From CAVTHK01 sp964552235 (lineage in GTDB: Bacteria; Spirochaetota; Spirochaetia; SZUA-6; CAVTHK01): a stretch of 64,000 nt of DNA. The notes under the pieces were generated by a model. It worked only from the letters and a program-made list of their open reading frames with translations. It had not been told where the DNA came from and did no database searches. The first letter of the stretch is position 1, and the number at the start of each line of letters is the position of its first letter. A program made the position numbers and the translations under genes. Below are positions 48,997 through 58,050 of the stretch, piece after piece. The stretch lies in the NCBI GenBank assembly GCA_964552235.1, contig CAZKGO010000007.1:28363-92362 (forward strand), written 5' to 3'.

Positions 48997-50472
48997 CTAC
49001 TGCCGGTACCAGTTGCGCGGGTGACGCCTGTGCTCGTAGAGACCCTTGGGCATGTCGTCCTCGGTCCTGATCGTCCAGCCGAGCAGCTCCTCCATGAGGT
49101 CGGCTTGCACGGCCGCGGCCTCAGGTCTGCCGTAGAGGTCGTGCAGCTCGGCCGGATCGGCCGCGACGTCATAGAGCTCGCCGCGTCCCATCATGTCGAA
49201 GAGCAGCTTGTGGTGTCCCTTGCGCACCATCTTCTGCTTGCCGCTCATGCTCACGCAGTTCAGGCCGTCGAAGCTCGGCCCGCGGAGGTCGAAGTGCAGC
49301 GGAGGCTCGTCGGGCGTCGACGGCTCATAGTACAGGTCGCCCACCCCCACTTCGGCGTAGACGCTCTCGAACTCACAGTGCGGGTAGCTCCCGCCAGTGA
49401 GCATCGGCCAGAGGCTGCGTCCCTGCACGCCCGCCGGGATCTCGACGCCGAGGGCCTCGCAGAGCGTGGGCATGAGGTCGGTGATCGAGACGAAGTCGAG
49501 CTCGTTGACGCCGGCCTGCACGCCGGCGCCCCACACGACGAGCGGGATCCGCACCAGGCACTCCGGCATCCCCACGCCCTTTCCGTGCAGGCCGTAGTCG
49601 AAGGCGTAGTCGCCGTGGTCTGAGAGGAATACGACGATGGTGCGCTCGAGCAGCCGCGCGGCAGCCAGGTGCTCGAAGAGACGGCCGACCTCGTCGTCGA
49701 TCTGGCGGATCATCCCGCAGTAGGTGGCACGGAACCTGTCGGCGAGAGCCTCGATGCCCGGGCTCCACACCTCCTGCGCCTCCTTCATCCAGCGCCACCT
49801 GCCGCCCTTGGCCAGGGCGTGCTCGCCTGTGGCGAGCCGGGGAGGCATATCTGCGGGATCGAAGCAGCTGAAGTAGGGCTCGCTCGCCTGCGACGGGTTG
49901 TGCGGCTCGGGGAACGAGACCCAGAGAAAGAACGGATCGCGACCGACCTGTCGCAGGCACTCGATGGCGTCGCCGACGATGCGGTGAGGCTGCTGCAGCT
50001 CGGCGGGAAACGGCGACGGCTCCTCGGCGATGCGGTTGCCCCGCGCCTTGAGCCACGCGTCGAAGCGCCGCTCCTCGGGACCAAGCGGCCGCGAGCCGAG
50101 ATAGCCGTGGTGCCCGTAGGGGGACCAGAAGCGGCAGTTCTCCTCGCGCAGGTAGGCGTGGTTCTTGCCGCAGAGGTTGATCGAGTAGCCGCGCTCTCTC
50201 AGCACGTCGATCAGGTCGGGGCAGGGCTTCCAGATGTCCGCGCCGCTGCGGTAGTTGTCCTTGACCCGCGTGGCCTTGGGGTACCTGCCCGTGAACAGGC
50301 TGCAGCGGGCGGGGGTGCACAGCGGACTCGAGGTGTACGCGCGGCGGAATCGGCGACCGCTCGCAGCCAGGGCATCGACCGCGGGCATCGTGTTGAGCGC
50401 GAACCCTTCGGCCCTGCAGAAGTCGGCCCTCTGCTGGTCCGACATGACGATGATGACGTTCGGCCGCTCCAC
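48997..50472 (-). CDS. sulfatase (type I, FGly-dependent), cytoplasmic
   Basis: The 491-residue sulfatase begins RPNVIIVMSDQQRADF (metal-binding aspartate) and has the formylglycine site CTPAR at 52-56 (SSPLCTPARCSLFTGRYP). LCGKNHAYL and LSDHGDYAFDYGLHGKGVG complete the active site. The Cys in the FGly position requires activation by FGE or an anaerobic maturase, neither of which is in the window. There is no signal peptide, so the enzyme should remove sulfate from an imported sugar. The GTG at 50472 has GAGGAGG 8 nt upstream. It is the last gene of the carbohydrate ABC operon, 65 bases after the binding protein. Confidence 0.93.
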   Translation of the reverse strand: MERPNVIIVMSDQQRADFCRAEGFALNTMPAVDALAASGRRFRRAYTSSPLCTPARCSLFTGRYPKATRVKDNYRSGADIWKPCPDLIDVLRERGYSINLCGKNHAYLREENCRFWSPYGHHGYLGSRPLGPEERRFDAWLKARGNRIAEEPSPFPAELQQPHRIVGDAIECLRQVGRDPFFLWVSFPEPHNPSQASEPYFSCFDPADMPPRLATGEHALAKGGRWRWMKEAQEVWSPGIEALADRFRATYCGMIRQIDDEVGRLFEHLAAARLLERTIVVFLSDHGDYAFDYGLHGKGVGMPECLVRIPLVVWGAGVQAGVNELDFVSITDLMPTLCEALGVEIPAGVQGRSLWPMLTGGSYPHCEFESVYAEVGVGDLYYEPSTPDEPPLHFDLRGPSFDGLNCVSMSGKQKMVRKGHHKLLFDMMGRGELYDVAADPAELHDLYGRPEAAAVQADLMEELLGWTIRTEDDMPKGLYEHRRHPRNWYRQ

Positions 50473-50537
50473 AGTCGCTGCCTCCTCTACCCTGGCGACC
50501 GGGAGCGCCGCGGGGCGCCCCCGGGGGATAGGCCCTG

Positions 50538-52178
50538 CTACTTTCTTCCCGCCGCGAGGGCGCGCTGCACGATCTCCAGATAGCGGTCCAGTTTCATCGA
50601 CTTGAGCTGGGCCAGGTAGGCGTCCCAGCCGGTCTCGATGTTGAGGTCCCCGACGATAAAGCGCGCGAGCGACTGGCGCACGTACTCGTTGATCGTCATG
50701 CGCAGCTCGGCGTACTCCTCTGCCACGTCGAGGCCGAGGGGCAGCGTCGGCGGCATCACCTGCTTCGGCTCCTTGCCGAGGTACTTGGCCACGGTCTCCC
50801 TGTCGAGGCGCGCGGCTATGAACCACGGGTCGTCGCCCTTGACCGCCCGGCCAAGGAACACGTCGCGGGTGGCGTAGAACGGCGCCGTGTGGAACCAGAC
50901 CTTGTTCTGCTGGGCTTCGCTCCAGGGCGTGGTCACGTTCCAGTAGAGCGCCGGCTCGCCGCTGATGCCCTTTTCGCCGGGATTGGCCCGGCGCCAGTCG
51001 ACTCCCTCTTCGCCGAAGAACATCACCTCGTAGGCCTCCCGGCTGTAGAGGAAATCCGCCCATCGGAAGGCCACCTCCGGCTGGGCGCAGGCCTTGGTGA
51101 TCGAGAAGCCGAACTGCGACTGCACGGCCTTGGGCCGGTAGTGCGTCGTGGCGTTGCCCCCCGGGCCGCGCAGCGGCGCGAGGGTCGTGTAGTTCTTGGT
51201 CTGGGCGCTGTTGGCTGGCATGAGCGAGGTGGGCATCAGCGCCGTGAACGACCCGAGCCGGATCTCGGGACCCATGACCAGCTGCTTGAGCACGCTGTTG
51301 TCCTGGACAAAGGCCTCGACGTCGAGCAGGCCCTCGCGCGCCAGGCGGGCGAGCCAGCGCACACCGTCGCGCCACTCGGGCTGGATGAACTGCGCCGCTA
51401 CCTTGTCGCCGGCCAGGGTCAGCCGGTCGTCGGAGTCCGCGTACAGCCAAGCGTTGAGAAAGAAGGTGCTGATGTCCTCGCTCGATGCGCTCGACAGAGG
51501 CACCTCGTCGGCCTTGCCGTTGCCGTTGGGGTCGCGCGTCTTGATCGCCTTGTAGGCCGCGTACAGCTCGTCGGGCGTGGAGGGCATGGCCAGCCCGAGC
51601 TTGTCGAGCCAGGTCTTGTTGATCCAGAGCTTCGACGGGTACTCGCCGTGGCGCCCGAGCTCGAGGGTGCCGATCACGTAGAGGTGTCCGTCGGCAGACT
51701 GGTTCTCGTTCCTGACCCGCGGGTTCTCCTGGGCGGCCTTGTTGAGCCAGTGGCCGTACTTCTCGAAGTAGCCCTCGAGGGGCAGCAGGATTCCCTGGCC
51801 GCCGAAGAGGGCGAACTGCAGCGGGTTGAAGCCGGTGCGCAGCAGGATGTCGGGCAGGTCCTTGCCACTGGACAGCACGAGGCGGATCTTCTCCGAGGCG
51901 TCGCTGCCCTGCACGTTCTGCCACTCGAGGTGGACGTTCGTCCTGCCCTCGATCCACCTGGTGGCATAGTTGGTGTTGATGTCCTGGATGTTCGGCTCGA
52001 CCTGGGCCAGGACCTTGAAGGTCACCTTTTCCTTGACCACCGGCAGCGTTCCCGCCGGCGTCAGGTTCGCCAGGTAGCTCTTGGCCTCCGCGGCGGCAGC
52101 CGGCTCCGTTGCGCCCGCCGCCATCACGGCGGCCGCTGCCACCGCGGCCCACACCAGAATCGCAAGTGTTCGTTTCAC
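50538..52178 (-). CDS. carbohydrate ABC transporter substrate-binding protein (SBP family 1, LipO/YtcQ-like)
   Basis: The 546-residue protein has an N-terminal signal peptide (VKRTLAILVWAAVAAAAVMAAG) without an obvious lipobox cysteine, unlike the lipoproteins of Gram-positive homologues. The body matches large family-1 binding proteins for oligosaccharides: FKVLAQVEPNIQDINTNYA, LPDILLRTGFNPLQFALFG, LWINKTWLDKLGLAMPSTPDELY with DPNGNGKADEVPL (calcium-like loop), and FRWADFLYSREAYEVMFFGEEG. The GTG at 52178 has AGGAGGAAGG just upstream. It lies 64 bases after the second permease. Confidence 0.91.
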   Translation of the reverse strand: MKRTLAILVWAAVAAAAVMAAGATEPAAAAEAKSYLANLTPAGTLPVVKEKVTFKVLAQVEPNIQDINTNYATRWIEGRTNVHLEWQNVQGSDASEKIRLVLSSGKDLPDILLRTGFNPLQFALFGGQGILLPLEGYFEKYGHWLNKAAQENPRVRNENQSADGHLYVIGTLELGRHGEYPSKLWINKTWLDKLGLAMPSTPDELYAAYKAIKTRDPNGNGKADEVPLSSASSEDISTFFLNAWLYADSDDRLTLAGDKVAAQFIQPEWRDGVRWLARLAREGLLDVEAFVQDNSVLKQLVMGPEIRLGSFTALMPTSLMPANSAQTKNYTTLAPLRGPGGNATTHYRPKAVQSQFGFSITKACAQPEVAFRWADFLYSREAYEVMFFGEEGVDWRRANPGEKGISGEPALYWNVTTPWSEAQQNKVWFHTAPFYATRDVFLGRAVKGDDPWFIAARLDRETVAKYLGKEPKQVMPPTLPLGLDVAEEYAELRMTINEYVRQSLARFIVGDLNIETGWDAYLAQLKSMKLDRYLEIVQRALAAGRK

Positions 52179-52242
52179 AGCCTTCCTCCTCACTCTGATT
52201 TCGGCGAGGCCTCGCGGACCCCGCGTCATGCTCCGAATCCAC

Positions 52243-53133
52243 TCACCCCTTGATCGAGCCGACCATGACTCCCTTGACGAAATAGCGCTGCGCAAAGGGG
52301 TACAGGCACAGCACCGGCACGCTCGACACGATGATCAGCGAGTACTTGAGCAGCTCCCTCAAGCCTTCCCTCGCCTCCATCGACTCGGCGTCGTCGAACA
52401 GGGCCGCATCGACCGCGTTGACGATCAGGATCTTGCGCAGCACCAGCTGCAGCGGGAACAGCCGCTCGTCGTTGAGGTAGAGAAAGGCGTTGAAAAAGGC
52501 GTTCCAGTGGCCGACCGCGTAGAAGATCGAGTTCACAGCCAGGATCGCGCTCGACAGCGGAAGTACGATCCGCCCGAGGAACCTCAGGTCGTCGCAGCCG
52601 TCCATGCGCGCGGCCTCCAGCAGCTCGTCGGGAATCGTCGACTCGAAAAAGGTGCGGGTGATGACCACGTTCCAGACGATCAGGGCGTTGGGGATGATCA
52701 TCACCCAGCGCGTGTTGATCAGGCCCAGGCTGCTGATGAGCATGTAGGTGGGGATCAGGCCGCCGGAAAAGATCATGGTGAAAGCCAGCAGGAGCATGTA
52801 GATCCGCCGCGGGCCGAAATCCCGCCGCGACAGCGCGTAGCCCGCCATGACAGTGAGCGTCACGTTGACGGCCGTTCCGACAGTGGCGTAGAAGATCGTG
52901 TTGCCGTAGGCGCGCCAGACCGCCGCGTACTCGAAGATGACCCGGTACCCTTTCAGCGAGAACCCGACGGGAAGGAGCCACACGCGGCCGCCGTAGATCG
53001 CGTCGACCGACGAAAACGACGAGCTCACGATGTACAGCAGCGGGTAGGCCACGGCTGCCAGCACGACGGTGAGCACGGCCGCGTCGACCACGTCGAAGAC
53101 CGCATCGGCTCTGCTCGAACGGATCGCCGCCAT
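52243..53133 (-). CDS. carbohydrate ABC transporter permease (YtcP-like)
   Basis: The 296-residue permease of the CUT1 family has six predicted membrane segments and the EAA loop IPDELLEAARMDGCDDLRFLGRIVLPL, which docks to the ATPase. The start AAVAYPLLYIVSSSFSSVDAI and the late LLKYSLIIVSSVPVLCLYPFAQRYFVKGVMVGSIKG (split) match the YtcP/LplC group that handles complex oligosaccharides. It starts 6 bases after the first permease. No ATPase gene is encoded here, so a shared MsmX-type ATPase must serve it. Confidence 0.94.
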   Translation of the reverse strand: MAAIRSSRADAVFDVVDAAVLTVVLAAVAYPLLYIVSSSFSSVDAIYGGRVWLLPVGFSLKGYRVIFEYAAVWRAYGNTIFYATVGTAVNVTLTVMAGYALSRRDFGPRRIYMLLLAFTMIFSGGLIPTYMLISSLGLINTRWVMIIPNALIVWNVVITRTFFESTIPDELLEAARMDGCDDLRFLGRIVLPLSSAILAVNSIFYAVGHWNAFFNAFLYLNDERLFPLQLVLRKILIVNAVDAALFDDAESMEAREGLRELLKYSLIIVSSVPVLCLYPFAQRYFVKGVMVGSIKG

Positions 53134-53139
53134 GGGCCC

Positions 53140-54069
53140 TCACCAGAGGCTCGTGGAACCGAGCCTGCGCGCCGCCGTGTTGACGCAGGCGATCAGGACG
53201 AGGTTGATCAGCGAGTTGAACAGGCCGATGGCCGCCGCGTAGGAGTAGCTGGGAAGCTGCGAGGCGAGCCCGACCTTGTACACGTAGGTGCTGATGATCT
53301 CCGAGGCCTGGAGGTTGAGCGGGTTCTGCATCAGGAACACCTTTTCGAAGCCCACGTCCATGACCCGGCCGACACTGAGGATCAGCAGGATCACCGCGGT
53401 CGAAAGGATGCCGGGGATGTCGATGTGCAGGATCCGCTGCACCCGCGAGGCCCCGTCGATGATGGCGGCCTCATGCAGCTGCGGATCGATGCCAGCCAGG
53501 GCGGCCAGGTAGACGATGCTGCCCCAGCCGGCGTTCTGCCAGACGCCCGACCAGACGTAGATCGAGGCGAACAGCCGCGGATCGCCGAGATAGCGGTCGG
53601 CGCCGAGACCGACAGCCCTCAGCAGGCGCGCGAGGATCCCCAGGTCCGGCGAGAGGAACTGCACGATGATCCCCACCATCACCACCGTCGAGATGAAGTG
53701 CGGCACGTAGGTCACCACCTGCACGGTCTTGCCCAGCCGGCGCGCGCGCGTGCTGTTGATCAGGAGCGCGAGCAGGATCGGCACCGGAAAGCCGGCGGCG
53801 AGGTGGTAGAGGCTCAGGGTGAGGGTGTTGCGGATGACCGGCCAGCAGTTGTAGTAGGCAAAGAACTTGCGGAAGTACTTGAGCCCGACCCAGGGGCTGC
53901 CCCAGATGCCGCGCGACGCCTGGTAGTCGCGGAACGCGATCTGCGCGCCGTACATGGGGAAGTAGCGAAAGAGCAGCAGCCAGGCGATCGGCAGCAGCAA
54001 GAGCAGGTGCAGCTGCCAGACGCGGCCCTGCCGCTGCCAAAGCCTCGAGAGCGAGCTGTTCACCCTCAT
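53140..54069 (-). CDS. carbohydrate ABC transporter permease (LplB/YteP-like)
   Basis: The 309-residue permease has LLLLPIAWLLLFRYFPMYGAQIAF and FRDYQASRGIWGSPWVGLKYF at the start (typical LplB), then six membrane segments and the EAA loop LHEAAIIDGASRVQRILHIDIPG. The ATG at 54069 lies exactly seven bases after a -10-like GATGAT, so the operon mRNA is probably leaderless. It is the first of four genes (two permeases, binding protein, sulfatase). The membrane AraC regulator lies just upstream on the same strand. Confidence 0.94.
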   Translation of the reverse strand: MRVNSSLSRLWQRQGRVWQLHLLLLLPIAWLLLFRYFPMYGAQIAFRDYQASRGIWGSPWVGLKYFRKFFAYYNCWPVIRNTLTLSLYHLAAGFPVPILLALLINSTRARRLGKTVQVVTYVPHFISTVVMVGIIVQFLSPDLGILARLLRAVGLGADRYLGDPRLFASIYVWSGVWQNAGWGSIVYLAALAGIDPQLHEAAIIDGASRVQRILHIDIPGILSTAVILLILSVGRVMDVGFEKVFLMQNPLNLQASEIISTYVYKVGLASQLPSYSYAAAIGLFNSLINLVLIACVNTAARRLGSTSLW

Positions 54070-54075
54070 GGGTCG

Positions 54076-54104
54076 ATCATCCCATCGGGCGATCGCGGGC
54101 GCAA
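54076..54104 (-). promoter_or_regulatory. leaderless promoter of the carbohydrate ABC operon
   Basis: On the minus strand TTGCGC (54104-54099), 17 bases, GATGAT (54081-54076), then six bases to the ATG at 54069. The -10 is poor, which fits an activator-dependent promoter. Confidence 0.5.
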
Positions 54105-54173
54105 CAGGCATTTCTAGAGAAAGCTTGCCGTCCTTCGGATTCCTGCCGACCGGGCTTCAGCCGACCTTGCCGA

Positions 54174-56468
54174 TCATGCGCCGCTCGCGGCCAGGCCGCT
54201 CTTCCAATCGCGGGGGTTGCGCCCCCAGTGGCGCCTGAAGGCGCGGGAAAAGCTGGTGGCGTTCTGGTATCCCACCGCGCGCGCCGCTTCGGCCACTCCC
54301 TCTCCGGCCTCGATGAGCGCCCGGGCCCGCCGCATTCGCAGCTCCGTCACGTAGGCCTGGAAGTGCCTGCCCACGTGCTCCCGGAAGAAGCTGCTGAGAT
54401 ACGGCTCCGTTATCCTGAACCGGTCGGCCACCAGGCCGAGCCCCATGTCCCACCGCGCGTAGTTGGCGTCGACGAACGCCACGATCGCTTCGGTGAGCTC
54501 GCGGCCCCGGTTCGTGCTCCTCCTCCGCGCCGCCGCGGCCAGCCATTCAATGGCGTCCTGCCCCGCCGTTGCGAACCGGTCCCGGTCAGGCTCGCTCTCC
54601 ATGCGCGCCCGCACGTCGGAGAGGAAAGGCACGGCATCGCTCAGGGGAACCTCGAGCTGGGCCGCGATTCTGCGAAAGGTGCCCGAGATCTCCGCGACCA
54701 GGAGCGCCGCGTCCTGCTCGGAGAGCCTGCGCTCGACCAGGTTGACCTGGCAGAGACGCTTCCAGAGGCTGAGGGCCTCGTCGCCCTCGCCGAGGGTCAC
54801 CAGCGACACAAAGCGCTGCTGCAGATCGAGCGGGTAGAACCAGCCCGTGCTCTCGGGCGGCAGGTCCCCGTGCCGCACGATGCGCCCGCCCGCAACCGCG
54901 GCCCGGCAGGCGTCCCAGGCCTGGCGAAACGACACCGGCACCTCGGCGAGCGACGAGACCCACTCCCCCACTCCGATGCGGACCGGGGCGAGCGGCTCGA
55001 CCCCGGCGGCGAACCGGGCAAGGCAGGNNNNNNNNNNCCCCGGATCGCCGGCAGCTTCGCCCACGATCAGGACCGCCACGTGGCGGCTGTCGACGGGATG
55101 CGCCAGGCCGCCGCCGCGCTGGAGGCCGTCGAGCGCAGCCTCGAGGGCCATCGTCACGACCGCGGCTTCCGACCGCCCGTCTTCCGGCTCGCCGGCCGGG
55201 GCGCCCGCGACAGCGATGAGAGCCACCGCATACGCGCCGCCGGCGATGCGCACTCCCAGCCGCTCCAGCTCGTCTCGCACGTCCTGCTCGCGCACGATCT
55301 GTCCGCGCAGCAGCGCCCCGAGCAGACTGGCGCGCACGACGGGAAGGTAGCGGTCCAGCGCCTCCCGCAGCCGCTCGTCGTCGCGGGCGAGGCGCTCCAC
55401 TCCGGCTTCGAGCCTGCGATAGCCGTCGCCCGCTTCGGCTTCGTCCGACGGCACGAGGCCCTCGACGCGCCTGACCAGGCGCAGCACCGGCCCGCTCGCC
55501 TGCAGCGAAAGCAGCACCGACGAGGCGACGCCGGCGAGCAGGGCCAGTGCCGCGATCAGAGCGAAGACCCGGCGCGTTTCGCGCGCCTTGGCGGAGATCG
55601 CGGTGCGGGGGATTTCCACCCTGTAGAGCCACCCGTTGCTGCGGGACCTCCGTTCGACCACGAGAGCGCTCCGGGAGCCGACGGTCCCGGACGATACCAG
55701 CGTAGCCCCGTCGGGATCGCTCGCCACGACAATCCCGCTCTCCTGCTCCGCGAGCGATGCGAAGTAGTGCAGGAGCGATTCGGCGTCGAGGAGCACCGCG
55801 ACGACACCGCGGCGGCTCGCCGGATCGTCTATGGGAAACGGCTGCAGGCAGGTGAGCACCCATCGCCACCCGGTGCCGTCGATCACCCGGGCGGCAGGCC
55901 AGACGGCGCCGCCCAGGTGGCTGGAGTTGATGCGGCCCTGCCAGTCCTCGAAGGAAAGGTCCTCGTACCGCAGGAGCGCTTCGTAGGCGTCGCGCGTCCT
56001 CAGGCCGGCGTGGGTCGGCGTCACGAGCAGACCCGTGCGGGCAAAGTACACGACGACGTTCCTGACCGCCTGCCGCGGTCCCACCTTGAGCCGCAGGCTC
56101 TCCTGCAGGGACATCACGCTGTAGACCGTGGCCGGCCGCGCTCCGGCGGAGTACAGCTCCACGGAGCGCAGCCTCGGATCGTTGGCAATCTCCACAGCCA
56201 GGCTGCGCACCTCGGACATCTGCGAATCTACCAGGTCGACGATGCGCTCCAGGTGCGCCGCGCGATCGGCCAGCGTGTCTCTCGCCAGCTGGCGCAGCAC
56301 CAGCACGTAGGCGAGCCCCATCATGGCGAGCATGACTCCGAGTATGATGAGGTAGGACCTCAGGAATCCGGCAACCGTGCTGCGCCGGAACACACCCGAC
56401 GTCCCGCGGCCCGGCGGACGGCTCCTGTCAGTCGACGGGCGCCTGAGCGAAATCGCCGTACGCTTCAC
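54174..56468 (-). CDS. membrane-bound AraC-family regulator with extracytoplasmic sensor (YtdP/YesN-like)
   Basis: The protein of about 764 residues has TM1 near residue 38 (YLIILGVMLAMMGLAYVLVL), an extracytoplasmic Cache-like sensor of about 230 residues, TM2 (VFALIAALALLAGVASSVLL), a cytoplasmic linker and a C-terminal AraC domain with two HTH motifs (LGLVADRFRITEPYLSSFFR, broken; EGVAEAARAVGYQNATSFSRAFRRHWG, broken) ending GRNPRDW. Such one-component regulators sense extracellular sugars and activate the neighbouring ABC operon. A 10-N gap at 55028-55037 interrupts the linker, but both sides are in the same frame. GTG 56468 is used; it lies nine bases after TACAGT. Confidence 0.85.
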   Translation of the reverse strand: MKRTAISLRRPSTDRSRPPGRGTSGVFRRSTVAGFLRSYLIILGVMLAMMGLAYVLVLRQLARDTLADRAAHLERIVDLVDSQMSEVRSLAVEIANDPRLRSVELYSAGARPATVYSVMSLQESLRLKVGPRQAVRNVVVYFARTGLLVTPTHAGLRTRDAYEALLRYEDLSFEDWQGRINSSHLGGAVWPAARVIDGTGWRWVLTCLQPFPIDDPASRRGVVAVLLDAESLLHYFASLAEQESGIVVASDPDGATLVSSGTVGSRSALVVERRSRSNGWLYRVEIPRTAISAKARETRRVFALIAALALLAGVASSVLLSLQASGPVLRLVRRVEGLVPSDEAEAGDGYRRLEAGVERLARDDERLREALDRYLPVVRASLLGALLRGQIVREQDVRDELERLGVRIAGGAYAVALIAVAGAPAGEPEDGRSEAAVVTMALEAALDGLQRGGGLAHPVDSRHVAVLIVGEAAGDPGXXXXCLARFAAGVEPLAPVRIGVGEWVSSLAEVPVSFRQAWDACRAAVAGGRIVRHGDLPPESTGWFYPLDLQQRFVSLVTLGEGDEALSLWKRLCQVNLVERRLSEQDAALLVAEISGTFRRIAAQLEVPLSDAVPFLSDVRARMESEPDRDRFATAGQDAIEWLAAAARRRSTNRGRELTEAIVAFVDANYARWDMGLGLVADRFRITEPYLSSFFREHVGRHFQAYVTELRMRRARALIEAGEGVAEAARAVGYQNATSFSRAFRRHWGRNPRDWKSGLAASGA
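55028..55037. other. assembly gap (10 N)
   Basis: Ten undetermined bases inside the AraC-family gene. The frame continues across them as written; the true length is unknown. Confidence 0.99.
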
Positions 56469-56477
56469 GAGAGCGAC

Positions 56478-56508
56478 ACTGTAGCACGGCGCCGGCCGCA
56501 GTCGCCAA
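56478..56508 (-). promoter_or_regulatory. weak promoter of the AraC-family gene
   Basis: On the minus strand TTGGCG (56508-56503), 19 bases, TACAGT (56483-56478). The GTG start is nine bases further, giving a 2-3 nt leader. The spacer is longer than ideal. Confidence 0.4.
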
Positions 56509-56550
56509 GGGGCCCCTCGCCGCCGACGCCGGCCGCCGTTTCGCGCCGTG

Positions 56551-56579
56551 TTGACCAGATCGACCGCGCGTCTCACAAT
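56551..56579 (+). promoter_or_regulatory. sigma70-like promoter of the second sulfatase
   Basis: TTGACC (56551-56556), 17 bases, CACAAT (56574-56579). The leader is about 28 nt and contains the GGGAGGA ribosome binding site. Confidence 0.6.
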
Positions 56580-56613
56580 TGCGGCAAGATCCGTGACGCG
56601 GGAGGACTCTGCC

Positions 56614-57981
56614 ATGCCTGAGCGGCCCAACATCATCCTCATCAACTGCGACGACCTCGGCTTCGGCGACCTGGGATGCTACGGCTCGCAGGCGAACGAG
56701 ACCCCCGCCCTCGATCGCATGGCAGCCCAGGGGCTGCGGCTCACGGATTTCTACATGGCGTCGCCGGTGTGCTCGCCCTCGCGGGCAGCGATGCTCACGG
56801 GCTGCTACCCGCCGCGGATCGGCTTCGGCTCCTTCGAAGGCCGATGGGTGCTGTTTCCCGGCCAGCCGGTCGGGCTCGACCCCAACGAGGTCACCCTCGC
56901 CCGTTCGCTCAAGCAGGTCGGCTACGCGACCAAGATCGTCGGCAAGTGGCACTGCGGCGACCAGAGGGAGTTCCTGCCGACGCGCCACGGCTTCGACGAG
57001 TACTACGGCCTGCCCTACAGCAACGACATGGGTCGCCAGGCCGGAGCGCCCGAGGCCTACCCGCCCCTTCCGCTGCTGAGAGGCGACGAGGTGATCCAGG
57101 AGCAGCCGGACCAGACCTCACTCACCGAGCGCTACGTCGAGGAGGCCGTCCGATTCCTGAGGGCCAACCGCGGCGGGCCGTTCTTCCTGTACCTCGCTCA
57201 CATGTACGTGCACCTTCCGCTCTATGTCCCGCGGCGCTTTCTCGAGAGCTCGCGCAATGGAGCCTACGGGGCCGCGGTGGCCTGCATCGACTGGGCGGCA
57301 GCCGTGCTGCTCGATGAGCTCGCGCAACTCTGCCTCGACGAGCGCACCCTCATGATCTTTACCAGCGACAACGGCTCGCGGGTGAGGGGCGAGGGCGGCA
57401 GCAACGGGCCTCTGCGCGGCACCAAGGGCACCACGTGGGAAGGCGGGCAGCGCGTTCCCTGCATCCTGCGCTGGCCCGGCCGCATTCCGGCGGGCATGGT
57501 GTCGAGCGAGCTCGTCGCTTCGCTGGACATCTTTCCCACGTTGGCGGCCCTCGCGGGCGCGCCCGTGCCCTCGGACCGCATCATCGATGGGCTCGACGCA
57601 CGTTGCTTGCTCTTCGACGGACCGCAAGCCCGCTCGCCGCGCGAGACCTTCTTCTATTACATGCGGAACACCCTCGAGGCGGTGCGCTCGGGCCAGTGGA
57701 AGCTGCACGTCCGGCGCGACGGCAAGCCTCTGCGTGCGCTCTACGACCTGCGCTCCGACCCGGGCGAGACCACGGACGTGGCCGACCGCAACCCCGAGAC
57801 GGTGTCGGCTCTGGAGGCGCTCGCTCAGGAATGCCGGACCGATCTCGGCGACGAGGCCACCGGAATCCGGGGCGCGAACGTGCGGCCGATCGGGCGCGTG
57901 GCTCAGGCGGACACGCTGACGCACTACGACCCGAGCCATCCCTACATCATGGCGCTCTACGACATCGAGGCGCGCGGCTGA
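56614..57981 (+). CDS. sulfatase (type I, FGly-dependent), cytoplasmic
   Basis: The 455-residue arylsulfatase-like enzyme has metal-binding INCDDLGFGDLGCYG, formylglycine site CSPSR at 53-57 (ASPVCSPSRAAMLTG), VGKWHCGDQREFLPTRHGFDEYYG and the second metal site IFTSDNGSRV. It resembles family S1 AtsA and N-acetylgalactosamine-sulfatase-like enzymes. Like the first sulfatase it has no signal peptide. The ATG at 56614 has GGGAGGA 7 nt upstream. It is divergent from the AraC-type regulator, so it is probably part of the same sulfated-glycan locus. Confidence 0.94.
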   Translation: MPERPNIILINCDDLGFGDLGCYGSQANETPALDRMAAQGLRLTDFYMASPVCSPSRAAMLTGCYPPRIGFGSFEGRWVLFPGQPVGLDPNEVTLARSLKQVGYATKIVGKWHCGDQREFLPTRHGFDEYYGLPYSNDMGRQAGAPEAYPPLPLLRGDEVIQEQPDQTSLTERYVEEAVRFLRANRGGPFFLYLAHMYVHLPLYVPRRFLESSRNGAYGAAVACIDWAAAVLLDELAQLCLDERTLMIFTSDNGSRVRGEGGSNGPLRGTKGTTWEGGQRVPCILRWPGRIPAGMVSSELVASLDIFPTLAALAGAPVPSDRIIDGLDARCLLFDGPQARSPRETFFYYMRNTLEAVRSGQWKLHVRRDGKPLRALYDLRSDPGETTDVADRNPETVSALEALAQECRTDLGDEATGIRGANVRPIGRVAQADTLTHYDPSHPYIMALYDIEARG

Positions 57982-58043
57982 TCACGGCCGACAGGGCCTT
58001 CCGCGGCTATCCCGGCGTCGAGGTCGAGCTGTTCGGGGAGTGA
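57975..58043 (+). pseudogene. possible C-terminal remnant of a PIN-domain (VapC-like) gene
   Basis: Overlapping the end of the sulfatase gene in another frame, 22 codons read LITADRAFRGYPGVEVELFGE and stop. TADRAF followed by YPGVEV resembles the last strand and acidic motif of PIN-domain toxins. No upstream part or start codon exists. It is short enough to be chance. Confidence 0.25.
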
Positions 58044-58050
58044 CGGCGGC

